A stretch of 64,000 bases of DNA from JAAXHB01 sp965214945 (GTDB taxonomy: Bacteria; Actinomycetota; Acidimicrobiia; Acidimicrobiales; Aldehydirespiratoraceae): positions 2,666,001 to 2,730,000 of the forward strand of contig OZ244029.1 of assembly GCA_965214945.1 (NCBI GenBank), written 5' to 3'. Below are positions 41,856-50,568 of this stretch, piece after piece. The number at the start of each line of letters is the position of its first letter. Position 1 is the stretch's first letter. A program made the translations under genes and the position numbers. Under the pieces are notes generated by a model, which was given only the letters and a program-made list of their open reading frames with translations, ran no database searches and had not been told where the DNA came from.

Positions 41856-43906
41856 GCCGCCGAGGATGCCGGGGCCCGCCGCCTGCGCAGCCATCGCCTT
41901 ATCCGCTCACGCTGTTCGCGGTCGAAGCCGTCGATGCCCTGCGGATTCACCACCGCGGTAGCCACAAGCGCCACGCCGGCCACGTAGGTCTCGTAACGGC
42001 CCAGCTTGATCAGCTCCTCGCCGACCACCACCGCGATCCCCGACGCGAACAGCGTTCCCGCGTACAAAGCGCCGGTCACCGTGGAGATGCCGCCCAGGTA
42101 TGCGAACGCCAGGATGCTCAAGTTCGCGAGCACGTCGAAGCTGTCGATCTTGATAGCACCGAGCTTGTAGCCGTTAAGCGCCCCGGCGATCCCGGCCAGG
42201 AAGGCGGCGATCCCGAAGGCTGTGAGCTTTACCCCGGCGACGTTCACTCCGGCCGCGGCTGCGGCCCTTTCGTTGGCCCGCACGGCCAACATCTGCTCGC
42301 CCAGGCGACTCTGACGCAGCCGGATCACCGCCGCGCAGCACAGCACCAGCATCACCAGCACGAACAACCCGAATGCCGGGGTGGGGATGTCGTCGCCGTT
42401 GATCGGGAAGCTTGACGTAGGGCCGAACTCAATGCCAAGCAGGGAGGGGTCGTCAAACTCGCGGTTCGGGTTTCCCTCAATGCGGAACCAGCCGTCGCCC
42501 CGCAACAGGAGCTGGTCGATCGCCAGCGCGCTGGCCAGCGTGGCTATCGCAAGCGACGAGCCCCTCACCCGCAGCGCCGGCAGCGCCAACAGCAGCCCGA
42601 ACCCGGTGGCCGTCAGCGCGGCCAGCAGCGGCGCGACCGGGAACGGGATGCCCGCATCGGTGCCGAACGACGCCAGCGCCGCCGCGGCGACGCCGGTGAA
42701 GGCGAGCTGTGCCAGAGATATCTGGCCGACGTACCCGGTGACCACCACCAGGCTCAGCGCGAGTATCGCCCCGATCATCGTGTTAGTGATCCCGGCGCGG
42801 TAATCGAACGGCCCGAAGACCACCACCAGCGCCGCCAGCGTGATCCACGCCAGGGCCAGGCCGGGCCGCCACGGCGACGGGAACGCCTGCGGTAGCCGAC
42901 CCGACTCCACAGCGCCGCGCTCGGGAAGCACCTTGCCGCGGGCCATCATCGCGACGACGATCACCGCGAAGGGCAGCACCGCGTCAAGGTTGAGGTTGGG
43001 GAACCACTCCTGGTCGATCTCGGCGAACAGCAGCGCGTTTTGGGCCATGGCCAAGCCCACGGCACCCAGTGCAGCCACCCAGAACGATGTGAACTTGGCC
43101 AGCAGCGCCGCCCCGAGCGCGGGCACGATGAACAGCGTGAAGTTGACCGGCGTGAGGCTGGTGGTGGGAGCCACAAGGATGCCAACGAAGCCGGCCAGCA
43201 CCGCGGCGAGCATCCACGACAGCACAGCCTGGCGGTCGGCGGAGATGCCCATCAAAGTGGCGTAGCGCTCGTTCTCGGCCGCGGCGCGGGTGTGCAGCCC
43301 GAAGCGTGTCCATCTGAACAGCGCCCACAGCGAGGCGGTGAGCACCAGCGTGACAGCCAGCAGCACGAAACGGTCCCACGGCACAATCGTCCCCAGCACC
43401 CTGACGGTGCTGGAGCGCACCGAAGCAGGCAGCAGCGGCTCGATTCGAGGCGGGCGCGACCCGCCGAAACGGATCACGACGGCGCTCTGCAGCGCCAACA
43501 TAAGGCCGATCGAAGCCACCACCTTGGTGAGCGGCGGCTGGTAGCGCAGCGCCCGGAACACCAGGTAGTGGAAGGCCAGGCCCAGAGCAGCCGCCACCGC
43601 CAGCGCTCCAGCCAGCGCCGCCCATTTGTTCCAGCCGTCCCCGAGGCTGACGAAGGCAGGGATGTCGATTATCTCGACGCCGGCGAGACCCTCGACCGGC
43701 GCCAGCGGGTTGGGCAGCGGCAGCAGCGGCAGATCGCCCGCGGTCTGCAAGCTGGTGTAGGTGTAGGCCACGTATGTGGCGATGGCACCGTGAGCGAAAT
43801 TGATCAGCCCCGACGAGCGGTAGGTGAGCACCAGCCCGATGGCGAGCGCCGCGAAGATGGCCCCTGCGCCGGAGCTGAGCAGTATCTGCTGTAGGTACGG
43901 GCCCAA
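41852..43906 (-). CDS. Fused LivH-LivM permease
   Basis: 684 residues. The N-terminal half (about 1-300) is LivH-like: LTYRSSGLINFAHGAIA and HTRAAAENERYATLMGIS. The C-terminal half (about 360-660) is LivM-like: VVVTGYVGQISLAQLAFTG, LALPALRVRGSSLAIATLA and MLAVRANERAAAAAGVN. The two halves are normally separate proteins that pair in the membrane; here one chain supplies both. A TTG codon is the start. The gene lies between livK and livG and shares the ATGA overlap with livG. Confidence 0.9.
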   Translation of the reverse strand: MGPYLQQILLSSGAGAIFAALAIGLVLTYRSSGLINFAHGAIATYVAYTYTSLQTAGDLPLLPLPNPLAPVEGLAGVEIIDIPAFVSLGDGWNKWAALAGALAVAAALGLAFHYLVFRALRYQPPLTKVVASIGLMLALQSAVVIRFGGSRPPRIEPLLPASVRSSTVRVLGTIVPWDRFVLLAVTLVLTASLWALFRWTRFGLHTRAAAENERYATLMGISADRQAVLSWMLAAVLAGFVGILVAPTTSLTPVNFTLFIVPALGAALLAKFTSFWVAALGAVGLAMAQNALLFAEIDQEWFPNLNLDAVLPFAVIVVAMMARGKVLPERGAVESGRLPQAFPSPWRPGLALAWITLAALVVVFGPFDYRAGITNTMIGAILALSLVVVTGYVGQISLAQLAFTGVAAAALASFGTDAGIPFPVAPLLAALTATGFGLLLALPALRVRGSSLAIATLASALAIDQLLLRGDGWFRIEGNPNREFDDPSLLGIEFGPTSSFPINGDDIPTPAFGLFVLVMLVLCCAAVIRLRQSRLGEQMLAVRANERAAAAAGVNVAGVKLTAFGIAAFLAGIAGALNGYKLGAIKIDSFDVLANLSILAFAYLGGISTVTGALYAGTLFASGIAVVVGEELIKLGRYETYVAGVALVATAVVNPQGIDGFDREQRERIRRWLRRRRAPASSAA

Positions 43907-44032
43907 TGCTTTCGGCGGCCTTCGTCAGCTTTGTCAACAGCCCTCGCCGCGGTGGGCCTGCGCCGCCCGACGAAACAGACGGATCAGACGCCGCCGCGGG
44001 CCTGCACCGTCGGCTCGGCCGAGACGGACAGA

Positions 44033-45340
44033 TCAGCCGAGCAGCGGGTCGAAGAGCGACACGTCGATCAGCTGGAAGTCATCCAAGGCCACCCACTCCC
44101 CATCTTGCAGGGTGATCACGATGGCAGCGGAGTTGCAGGTCGACACCCAAAGGCCCTGGCCGGGGCAGTCTAGGGTGTTGGGGCCGAGCCAGATCGAGCC
44201 CGACCACTCCTCGGCCGCGGCTTTCACGTCGGCGCCGGTGGGCACGCCGCCGGCCTTGGAGACCGCCAGTTCCAGCACCTGGCGCAGGAAGTCCATGTTC
44301 ATCGTGGCTGCGAAGGCGAGGCCATAGGGCGGTTCCAAACCGGCCGCCTGATAGATGTCGCGCAGCATCTGGGCTTCGGGGTCGTCGGTGAGAGTGCCGC
44401 GCCCGCCTGTGGCCAGGCGCCAACCCTCGGCGGTGCCCGCGGCCCGGAACTCCTCACCGGTGCACCAGTCGCCGAGATAGACCGGCACGTCGCCTAAGCC
44501 GAGGGCCTCAAGCGCGTCGCGGGTGGGCTGACAGGCCGCTGTCTCGCCTATGAGCAGGGCCAGGCCGTCGGCGCTCTCCACCCCGGCCGCGGTCATGGGC
44601 GGCAGGAAGTCGGCTTGCCCCATCGAGATCGGGACGGGCGTCAGGGTGGCCCCGCCCAAGGTGCTCAGGAAGTACTCGACCACTGCTGCGGTGGCCTCGC
44701 CGACGTCGCTGTCGTCGTGCAGCACAGCCAGGTTGGTGACACCGTCCTCCACGACCGCGTAGCGGATCACCTCATACGCGAGCGGCAGCAGACCAGGGTC
44801 GGTGCTGTAGAGGCCGGGCTGCAGAGAGTCGGGCACATCCCAGAGCATCTGGCCGATCATCGGCTTGTCGGCGCCGTCGGGGCCTAGCACCTCGTAGACC
44901 GGGGCGCTGTTCAACACGGTGGCGATGTAGACAAACTCCACCGAGTCGTCGTTTGCGAACCGCTGCGCGCAGGCCTGGGCCGACTCCGGATCGTCGCCGG
45001 AGGTGCACAGGTCGATCTCGAGCATGTGGCCACCGATGCCGCCGTTCTCGTTGATCCAATCGGCGAGCACGACTGTGTTCTCAGAGACTTCCGGCCATGC
45101 ATAGAGACCGTCCTCCTGGTTGATCACCGCGACTTTGATCGGGTCTTTCCCAGATTCCTCAGCGGGAGTTTCCTCCGCTGGGGCCTCCTCGGCGGGGGCC
45201 TCCTCAGCGGCGGCAGCAGTGGTCGGCGCGGGCGTGCCGGTGTTACCGTCGTCGCTTTCATCGTCGCCGCAGGCTGCAGCCGCCAGACACAGAGCGGCAC
45301 AAACGGCGATCAGCCAGCGTGTCGGCTGGATGGCGGGCAC
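44033..45340 (-). CDS. Liv-type substrate-binding lipoprotein
   Basis: 435 residues from a GTG with an excellent AAGGAG six bases upstream. Lipobox AAAAC gives Cys24; a linker of EEAPAEE repeats runs to about residue 65; the periplasmic-binding domain (Peripla_BP_6 type) begins IKVAVINQEDGLYAW and has LADWINENGGIGG and AQRFANDDSVEFVY. It delivers the ligand to the fused permease. The 126-bp gap to the permease contains an imperfect copy of its own stop region. Confidence 0.87.
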   Translation of the reverse strand: MPAIQPTRWLIAVCAALCLAAAACGDDESDDGNTGTPAPTTAAAAEEAPAEEAPAEETPAEESGKDPIKVAVINQEDGLYAWPEVSENTVVLADWINENGGIGGHMLEIDLCTSGDDPESAQACAQRFANDDSVEFVYIATVLNSAPVYEVLGPDGADKPMIGQMLWDVPDSLQPGLYSTDPGLLPLAYEVIRYAVVEDGVTNLAVLHDDSDVGEATAAVVEYFLSTLGGATLTPVPISMGQADFLPPMTAAGVESADGLALLIGETAACQPTRDALEALGLGDVPVYLGDWCTGEEFRAAGTAEGWRLATGGRGTLTDDPEAQMLRDIYQAAGLEPPYGLAFAATMNMDFLRQVLELAVSKAGGVPTGADVKAAAEEWSGSIWLGPNTLDCPGQGLWVSTCNSAAIVITLQDGEWVALDDFQLIDVSLFDPLLG

Positions 45341-45431
45341 AGTGATCTCCTTCTGCTGTAAATCTTGAAGGCGCGACCGGAACGGCGCGCCTCTGGGCAG
45401 GAGCCTAGAGCACGACCGGCGCGGATATCAG

Positions 45432-46274
45432 CTAGGGCAGCAGGCCGCCGTCGACCGGCAATAGCACGCCTGTGAGGTACGCCGCCGCTGGCGAGGCCAA
45501 AAAAGTCACCACCTGAGCCACGTCGTCGGGTCTGCCCCAGCGTCCCAGGGGCACGCCGCGGATCAGCAGCTCGGACGCCTCGTCGTCGCTGACGCACCCA
45601 AGTCGGGCCACCAGCCGGCGGTTGGCCGCCGCCATCTGGGTGTCGATCGGCCCTGGGCACACCCCGACGCATCGGATGCCGTCGGCGCCGTGCTCTTTGG
45701 CCACGAGCTTGGTCAGCGCCGTGACGCCAAACTTCGTGACGTCGTAGGCGCCGTAGCCAGCGTCTGCGACGATCCCGGCCACCGAGATGTTGTTGACGAT
45801 CACCCCGCCGCCACGAGCAGACATCACGCCGATGGCCAGCCGGCACATCCTGCGGGTGCCCATCACGTTGACCTGCCAGGCGAGGTCCCACTGCTCGTCG
45901 GCTCCCTCCATCACCGGGCCGACGCCGATGGTGGCGCCGGCGTTGTTGAACAGGATGTCCAGCGAGCCCAGTTCGGTCACGGCAAGCTGCACCGCGGCCT
46001 CGGCCTGGGCCTGGTCGGTCACGTCCAGCGGCGCGGCCAGCACCCTCACGCCCGTGCTGGACTGCAGGTCGGCAGCGAAGCGCTGCATAGCCGCGAGGTC
46101 GTCTCCGAGTCCGTGCGTCTCGTCTTGACGCAGCTCGGGCCGGTCCCGAGCCAAGTCGGTGATCAACACCGAGGCGCCAGCCTCCGCCAGCCGTCTGGCG
46201 GAAGCCTGGCCTATGCCTCCGCTACGGCCCGCGCCGGTGATGAGCGCTGCCTTGCCCCCAAGCAAGGCTGTCAT
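45432..46274 (-). CDS. SDR family oxidoreductase
   Basis: 280 residues. Nucleotide site ALITGAGRSGGIGQA near residue 10, NNAG near residue 112, catalytic Ser in NNISVAG and Tyr/Lys in YDVTK. Ends LTGVLLPVDGG, the classical SDR C-terminus. The substrate is unknown. It sits 91 bp upstream of the Liv operon and 51 bp after another SDR gene, all on the minus strand, so the three may be one unit. Confidence 0.88.
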   Translation of the reverse strand: MTALLGGKAALITGAGRSGGIGQASARRLAEAGASVLITDLARDRPELRQDETHGLGDDLAAMQRFAADLQSSTGVRVLAAPLDVTDQAQAEAAVQLAVTELGSLDILFNNAGATIGVGPVMEGADEQWDLAWQVNVMGTRRMCRLAIGVMSARGGGVIVNNISVAGIVADAGYGAYDVTKFGVTALTKLVAKEHGADGIRCVGVCPGPIDTQMAAANRRLVARLGCVSDDEASELLIRGVPLGRWGRPDDVAQVVTFLASPAAAYLTGVLLPVDGGLLP

Positions 46275-46325
46275 CGTCCGCTTGTCGTCCGCCGGCGCCT
46301 GTGCCGCTGCTCAGGACGCCACGGC

Positions 46326-47135
46326 TCAAGCAAGGTCGGCCCCAAGCCTTTCGAGCACTTCTCGGCTGTAGCCCGCCAATATGCCGTCGTGGGCGCCGAC
46401 CAGCGAGCCGGTGAGCGTGATGCTGGCGTCAGACGCTAGGAACTGGAACACCGGGCCAAGTTCAGCCCCGCGCCGCAGTGCGCCGTTGGCGGTCATGCGC
46501 CGGATCAGCTCTGCATCGGGCGCCGACTCCGAGCCCATTTCGCTCTCCACAATGCCCGGCAGCACTGCGTTGATCCGGATCTGCTTGGGGCCAAGCTCCA
46601 GCGCCCAAGTTCTCACGAGCATGTCGAGCGCTGCTTTAGAGGCCGAGTAGGCGGCCATCTCCGGCGCTGTTATGGAGCCCGCCGGCGAGCTTGTGACCAC
46701 GATCGAGCCGCCGCTGCGCATCAGCGATATGCCGTGAGCGAGAGTGCGGGCCGCGCCGAGCGTGTTTATGTCCAGCACCGTCTCGAACGCGTCGAGGTTG
46801 AGGTCTTCCAGCGGCCCGTGGTAGCGCTCGATGCCGGCGTTGTGGATCAGGCAGTCGATGCCACCGCCGGCCGCGATGTCCTCAAACCCGGCAGCCACCG
46901 AGTCGCGGCTGGCCACGTCCATCGGCGTGAACCGGGCACCCGCGCCAGTGGCGATCTCGTGGCCGCTGGCGCGCCGACCGGTGATGACCACATCGGCACC
47001 GGCTCGGGCCAAATGCGCCGCCGCAGCCAGGCCGATGCCCGCAGTGCCGCCGACGATCACAATCCTTCTGCCCTGCACCGAGAACGGGTCAGCCTGTCGG
47101 CCGCTTACCATTTCCCGGAACGTAACACCTGTCAT
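46326..47135 (-). CDS. SDR family oxidoreductase with duplicated start
   Basis: 269 residues from the ATG at 47135. IVIVGGTAGIGLA is the cofactor site, HNAG the structural motif, SSPAGS and YSASK hold the catalytic Ser, Tyr and Lys. The first nine residues MTGVTFREM are encoded by one copy of a perfect 36-bp repeat whose other copy carries an in-frame ATG at 47207, giving a 293-residue version. A third start (MVSGRQ, 47111) is also possible. It faces the E1 gene divergently. Confidence 0.85.
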   Translation of the reverse strand: MTGVTFREMVSGRQADPFSVQGRRIVIVGGTAGIGLAAAAHLARAGADVVITGRRASGHEIATGAGARFTPMDVASRDSVAAGFEDIAAGGGIDCLIHNAGIERYHGPLEDLNLDAFETVLDINTLGAARTLAHGISLMRSGGSIVVTSSPAGSITAPEMAAYSASKAALDMLVRTWALELGPKQIRINAVLPGIVESEMGSESAPDAELIRRMTANGALRRGAELGPVFQFLASDASITLTGSLVGAHDGILAGYSREVLERLGADLA

Positions 47136-47213
47136 AGCGAGTCGGTGGGCGTCACAGCCGGTCCAGCCAGTGCTGCCTACCATTTCCCGGAACGTAACAC
47201 CTGTCATAGCGAG
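47106..47213. repeat. Perfect 36-bp direct repeats, 72 bp apart, in a divergent promoter region
   Basis: TACCATTTCCCGGAACGTAA plus 16 more bases is present at 47106-47141 and 47178-47213 without a mismatch. Each copy carries the SDR start codon on the minus strand. The right copy also ends in GAGG, six bases before the TTG start of the E1 gene; the left copy ends GAGT. Perfect identity suggests a recent event or selection on a binding site. Confidence 0.9.
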
Positions 47214-47220
47214 GCCTCAG

Positions 47221-49317
47221 TTGCGGCAGATCCTTGATCCCGGCGGCGAGTTGGTCGGCGTGCCCCCCGATCTGGGCGACGACGAGCTGGTTCGCATGTT
47301 CCAGCTTCTGCTCACCACAAGGATCACGGACGAGAAACTGCTCAACCTGCAACGCCAGGGCCGGATACCGGCGTACTATCAGGTGAGCGGCCAGGAGGCG
47401 CACGTGGCCGCTGCGCTCGCCCTGCGGGACGCTGATTGGATTTTCACCGCCTACAGGGAGCTGGGCATGTGGCTCGCCCGGGGCATGAGCGCTCTCAGCG
47501 TGGCAGGCCTTTGGCTCGGCATCCCCGACGACGATGAACTCTGGGACGTCCACCGCTACCGGATCACCCGCCTCAACGCCACCATAGGCACTCATCTGCC
47601 TCACGCCGTCGGCTTTGGCTACGCCGAGCAGCTTCGGGGGCGCCACACCGTGACCATGGCGGTGTTCGGCGACGGCGCCACGTCGGAGTCGGATTTTCAC
47701 GCGGCGATGAACTTCGCCGGCGTCTGGGGCACTCCGACAGTGTTCTTGTGCCAGAACAACCAGGTGGCACAGTCGACTACCCTCGACAAGCAGACCGCGG
47801 CGGCCACCCTGTCCGCCAAGGCCTCCGGATACGGGTTTCCGGGTGTGTTGGTGGACGGCATGGATCCCCTGGCGATGTACCAGGTTGCCCGTGAGGCGGT
47901 GGATCGGGCTGCCGAAAGCGGAGGACCGACGTTCATTGAGATGCTCACATACCGGTACGCGCCTCACTCCACTTACGACGGCGCGCCCGTTTACCGGACG
48001 GCTGAGGAGGAGGCCGTGTGGCGGGCCCGAGACCCGATCCTGCGGATGCGCCGCTTCTTGGAGGCCAAGGGGCTGTGGGCCGCCGAGCGCGAGGCTCAAA
48101 TGCGCCGCGACCTCTCGGCTGAGATGGAGGCCGTGGTGGATGAGCTGGAGGCCCGGCCGGCCGTGGCCCGCGACTACTCGCCGCGGCATTTGTTCGCGCG
48201 GATGCCGGCCGCGCTGGCGGAGCAGCTTCACCGCGAGCAGCTCGACTCAGGCGAGCCGCCCGCGACCGCTCCCGTGACCCGCCTCCGCGGTGAAGCGCGG
48301 ATACCCGGCGCAGTACCGGAGCCGGCGAGCACGGGCGACATCCGCGTGATGGACATGACCAACGCGCTCAATCTCACCCTGCACGCCGCCTTCCGCCAAG
48401 ACGACTCGCTGGTAACCCTCGGCGAGGATGTCGCTGTGGAGGGCGGCGTGTTTCGGATCACCGAGGGCTTGCTGGACGCCTTCGGGCCCGAACGGGTGAT
48501 CGATACTCCGCTATGCGAGACGGGGATCATCGGCACGGCGGCGGGGATGGCCATGGCGGGCCTGCGCCCGGTGGCCGAGATCGAGTTCGCCGGCTTCTCA
48601 TATCCCGCCTTCGACCAGATCGTCGGACATGTCGCGCGCATCCGGTGGCGCTACCGGGGCCGCATGACCGCGCCTGTCTTGATCCGCCTGCCAGTAGGCA
48701 CCAACCTGGGCAACTACGAGTTCCACACCGATTCACCCGAGGCGTTCTTCGTTCACGCCCCGGGGTTGACAGTCGTGTGCCCCTCATCTCCCTATGACGC
48801 CAAGGGGCTGATGGAGACTGCCCTGGCCAGTCCCGATCCGGTGGTGTTCATGGAGCCGATATCGCTTTACCGGGGCCTGTCCGAAGACGTGCCGGTGTCG
48901 CCGTATCGGATTCCGTTCGGGCGGGGCCGCGTACGCCGGGGCGGAGCGGACGCGACCGTAGTCTCGTGGGGGCCGCCGGTACACCGCTGCCTGGACGCCG
49001 CTCGGGCGCTGGCCTCGGAGGGGGCTGAGATCGAGGTGATCGACCTGCGGACGCTGTATCCGTGGGACTGCGACCTGGTCTTGGCCAGCGTCGAGAAGAC
49101 CGGCAGGCTGGTGGTGGTCCACGAGGCGCAGCTCTCCTGCGGTGTGGGCGCCGAGATAGTAGCGACGGTCGCCGAGCGGGGCGCTTATCTGCTGGAGGCA
49201 CCGCCGGTGCGGGTGGCACACTCCGACGTCTTCTGGGGCCCGACACGGCTGGAGCGCTACTCGATGATCACCGCGGAGCGGATCGCAGCGGGTGTGCGCC
49301 GGGCGCTGAGCGGCTGA
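47221..49317 (+). CDS. Fused alpha-beta E1 of a 2-oxoacid dehydrogenase complex
   Basis: 698 residues. Residues about 1-335 are the alpha part: YRELGMWLARG, the thiamine diphosphate motif FGDGATSESDFHAAMNFA with NN downstream, and YRYAPHSTYDG. Residues about 375-698 are the beta part: GEDVAVEGGVFRITEGL, DTPLCETGIIGTAAGMA and HEAQLSCGVGAEI. The two are usually separate. It decarboxylates a 2-oxoacid and passes the acyl group to the E2 encoded next; branched-chain type is likely by similarity of the beta part. Start is TTG with GAGG six bases upstream. Confidence 0.9.
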   Translation: MRQILDPGGELVGVPPDLGDDELVRMFQLLLTTRITDEKLLNLQRQGRIPAYYQVSGQEAHVAAALALRDADWIFTAYRELGMWLARGMSALSVAGLWLGIPDDDELWDVHRYRITRLNATIGTHLPHAVGFGYAEQLRGRHTVTMAVFGDGATSESDFHAAMNFAGVWGTPTVFLCQNNQVAQSTTLDKQTAAATLSAKASGYGFPGVLVDGMDPLAMYQVAREAVDRAAESGGPTFIEMLTYRYAPHSTYDGAPVYRTAEEEAVWRARDPILRMRRFLEAKGLWAAEREAQMRRDLSAEMEAVVDELEARPAVARDYSPRHLFARMPAALAEQLHREQLDSGEPPATAPVTRLRGEARIPGAVPEPASTGDIRVMDMTNALNLTLHAAFRQDDSLVTLGEDVAVEGGVFRITEGLLDAFGPERVIDTPLCETGIIGTAAGMAMAGLRPVAEIEFAGFSYPAFDQIVGHVARIRWRYRGRMTAPVLIRLPVGTNLGNYEFHTDSPEAFFVHAPGLTVVCPSSPYDAKGLMETALASPDPVVFMEPISLYRGLSEDVPVSPYRIPFGRGRVRRGGADATVVSWGPPVHRCLDAARALASEGAEIEVIDLRTLYPWDCDLVLASVEKTGRLVVVHEAQLSCGVGAEIVATVAERGAYLLEAPPVRVAHSDVFWGPTRLERYSMITAERIAAGVRRALSG

Positions 49318-49391
49318 GGCAGCCTGGGATGATCGAAGATGACTTTGGCTTGCCGGGCGTGCTACGGACGCTGGCCGGCTGAGCGGCTGAC

Positions 49392-50546
49392 ATGGCGTTG
49401 GTGTTCCGGCTTCCCGCCGTGGGCGACACCATGGTGGAGGCCGAAATCGTCGAATGGCTTGTATCCGTCGGTGAGCAGGTCGACCTAGATCAGGCCGTCT
49501 GCTCGATAGAGACTGACAAGTCGGTGGTGGAAATGACGTCGCCGTACCGGGGGACGGTGCTGCAACTCGGCGGGCGAGCCGGCGACACGATTGCGGTGGG
49601 CGAGCCGCTGATAGTTATCGGCCAGGCTGGCGAGAAGCCTGGCGAGGAGCGTCGGGCCCCGGCCGCGAGCCCAGCCCCGACCGCGCGAGACACAGAGCCA
49701 CAACACGCCGCGCCGCCCCCGATGGGCGAGGCCGGTCGAGTCCGGGCGATGCCCAAAGTGCGCAAACTGGCACGGAAGCGATCGATCGATCTGGCGACCA
49801 TTGTCGGCACCGGGCCGGGCGGCTCCGTCACCGCCGCCGATGTCGAAGCGGCCGCTTCTGCCGGGGGCGGCGACCGCGAGCTGCTTACGCCGTTGCGCCG
49901 CACGCTCGCTCGGCACCTCACCGAGTCGGTGCGGCAGATCCCGCAGTTCACAGCGATGGTCGAGGCGGACGGCGCAGCCGTGCTCGCGGCCCGGTCGGCC
50001 CTGGCGGCTCGTACCGGCGCCCCGGCTCCGCTGGACGCGGTGCTGATGTTCCTGCTCGCGCCGCTGCTGCGGGACCACCCGGTGATGAACGCCGCTCTCG
50101 ACAGCGACGCGATCGTGTACCACGACCGCTGCGACATCGGCGTGGCGGTCGACACGTCCGCCGGTCTGATGACGCCCGTGGTGCGCGGCGCCGACCGCCG
50201 GTCGGCAGCCGAACTCTCCGCGGAGATCCTGCGGCTCACCGACGCGGCACGCGCTCGGACCCTCAAGCCGAATGAACTGACCGGCGCCACCGCCACGCTG
50301 AACAACGTCGGGGCGGTCGGAATCATCGCCGGCACCCCGATCCTGCCGCTGGGCACCAGCATGATTGCCGCCTTCGGACGGGCCCGCCCCGCGGTCCGGC
50401 TACGCGGCGGCGTCCCGACGGAGGTGCCGATGATCACGATCTGCGCCACGTTCGATCATCGCATGATCGACGGCGGTGCCGCCGGCCGCTTCCTGACCAG
50501 GCTCTCACGCCGCATAGAGAGCCCGCCAGGCCAAATGCTCACCTGA
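49392..50546 (+). CDS. E2 dihydrolipoamide acyltransferase
   Basis: 384 residues. Lipoyl domain 1-80 with the modified Lys43 in ETDKS, an Ala/Pro linker, the E3/E1-binding domain (MPKVRKLARKRSIDLATI, GPGGSVTAADV) and a catalytic domain ending in ATFDHRMIDGG, which holds the active His and Asp. It receives acyl groups from the fused E1. No lipoamide dehydrogenase (E3) follows, so a shared one elsewhere is needed. Between E1 and E2 a 17-codon frame (49329-49382) exists but is too short to call. Confidence 0.92.
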   Translation: MALVFRLPAVGDTMVEAEIVEWLVSVGEQVDLDQAVCSIETDKSVVEMTSPYRGTVLQLGGRAGDTIAVGEPLIVIGQAGEKPGEERRAPAASPAPTARDTEPQHAAPPPMGEAGRVRAMPKVRKLARKRSIDLATIVGTGPGGSVTAADVEAAASAGGGDRELLTPLRRTLARHLTESVRQIPQFTAMVEADGAAVLAARSALAARTGAPAPLDAVLMFLLAPLLRDHPVMNAALDSDAIVYHDRCDIGVAVDTSAGLMTPVVRGADRRSAAELSAEILRLTDAARARTLKPNELTGATATLNNVGAVGIIAGTPILPLGTSMIAAFGRARPAVRLRGGVPTEVPMITICATFDHRMIDGGAAGRFLTRLSRRIESPPGQMLT

Positions 50547-50568
50547 CCTCGGCGGGATAGCGCGACTC

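Noticed and set aside
48766..48771. TTGACA box inside the E1 gene
   Set aside because: No matching -10 at the right distance and no downstream gene start that needs it.
49329..49382. 17-codon frame between E1 and E2
   Set aside because: Short, without a clear ribosome-binding site; its end resembles the end of the E1 gene, so it is more likely a duplication trace.
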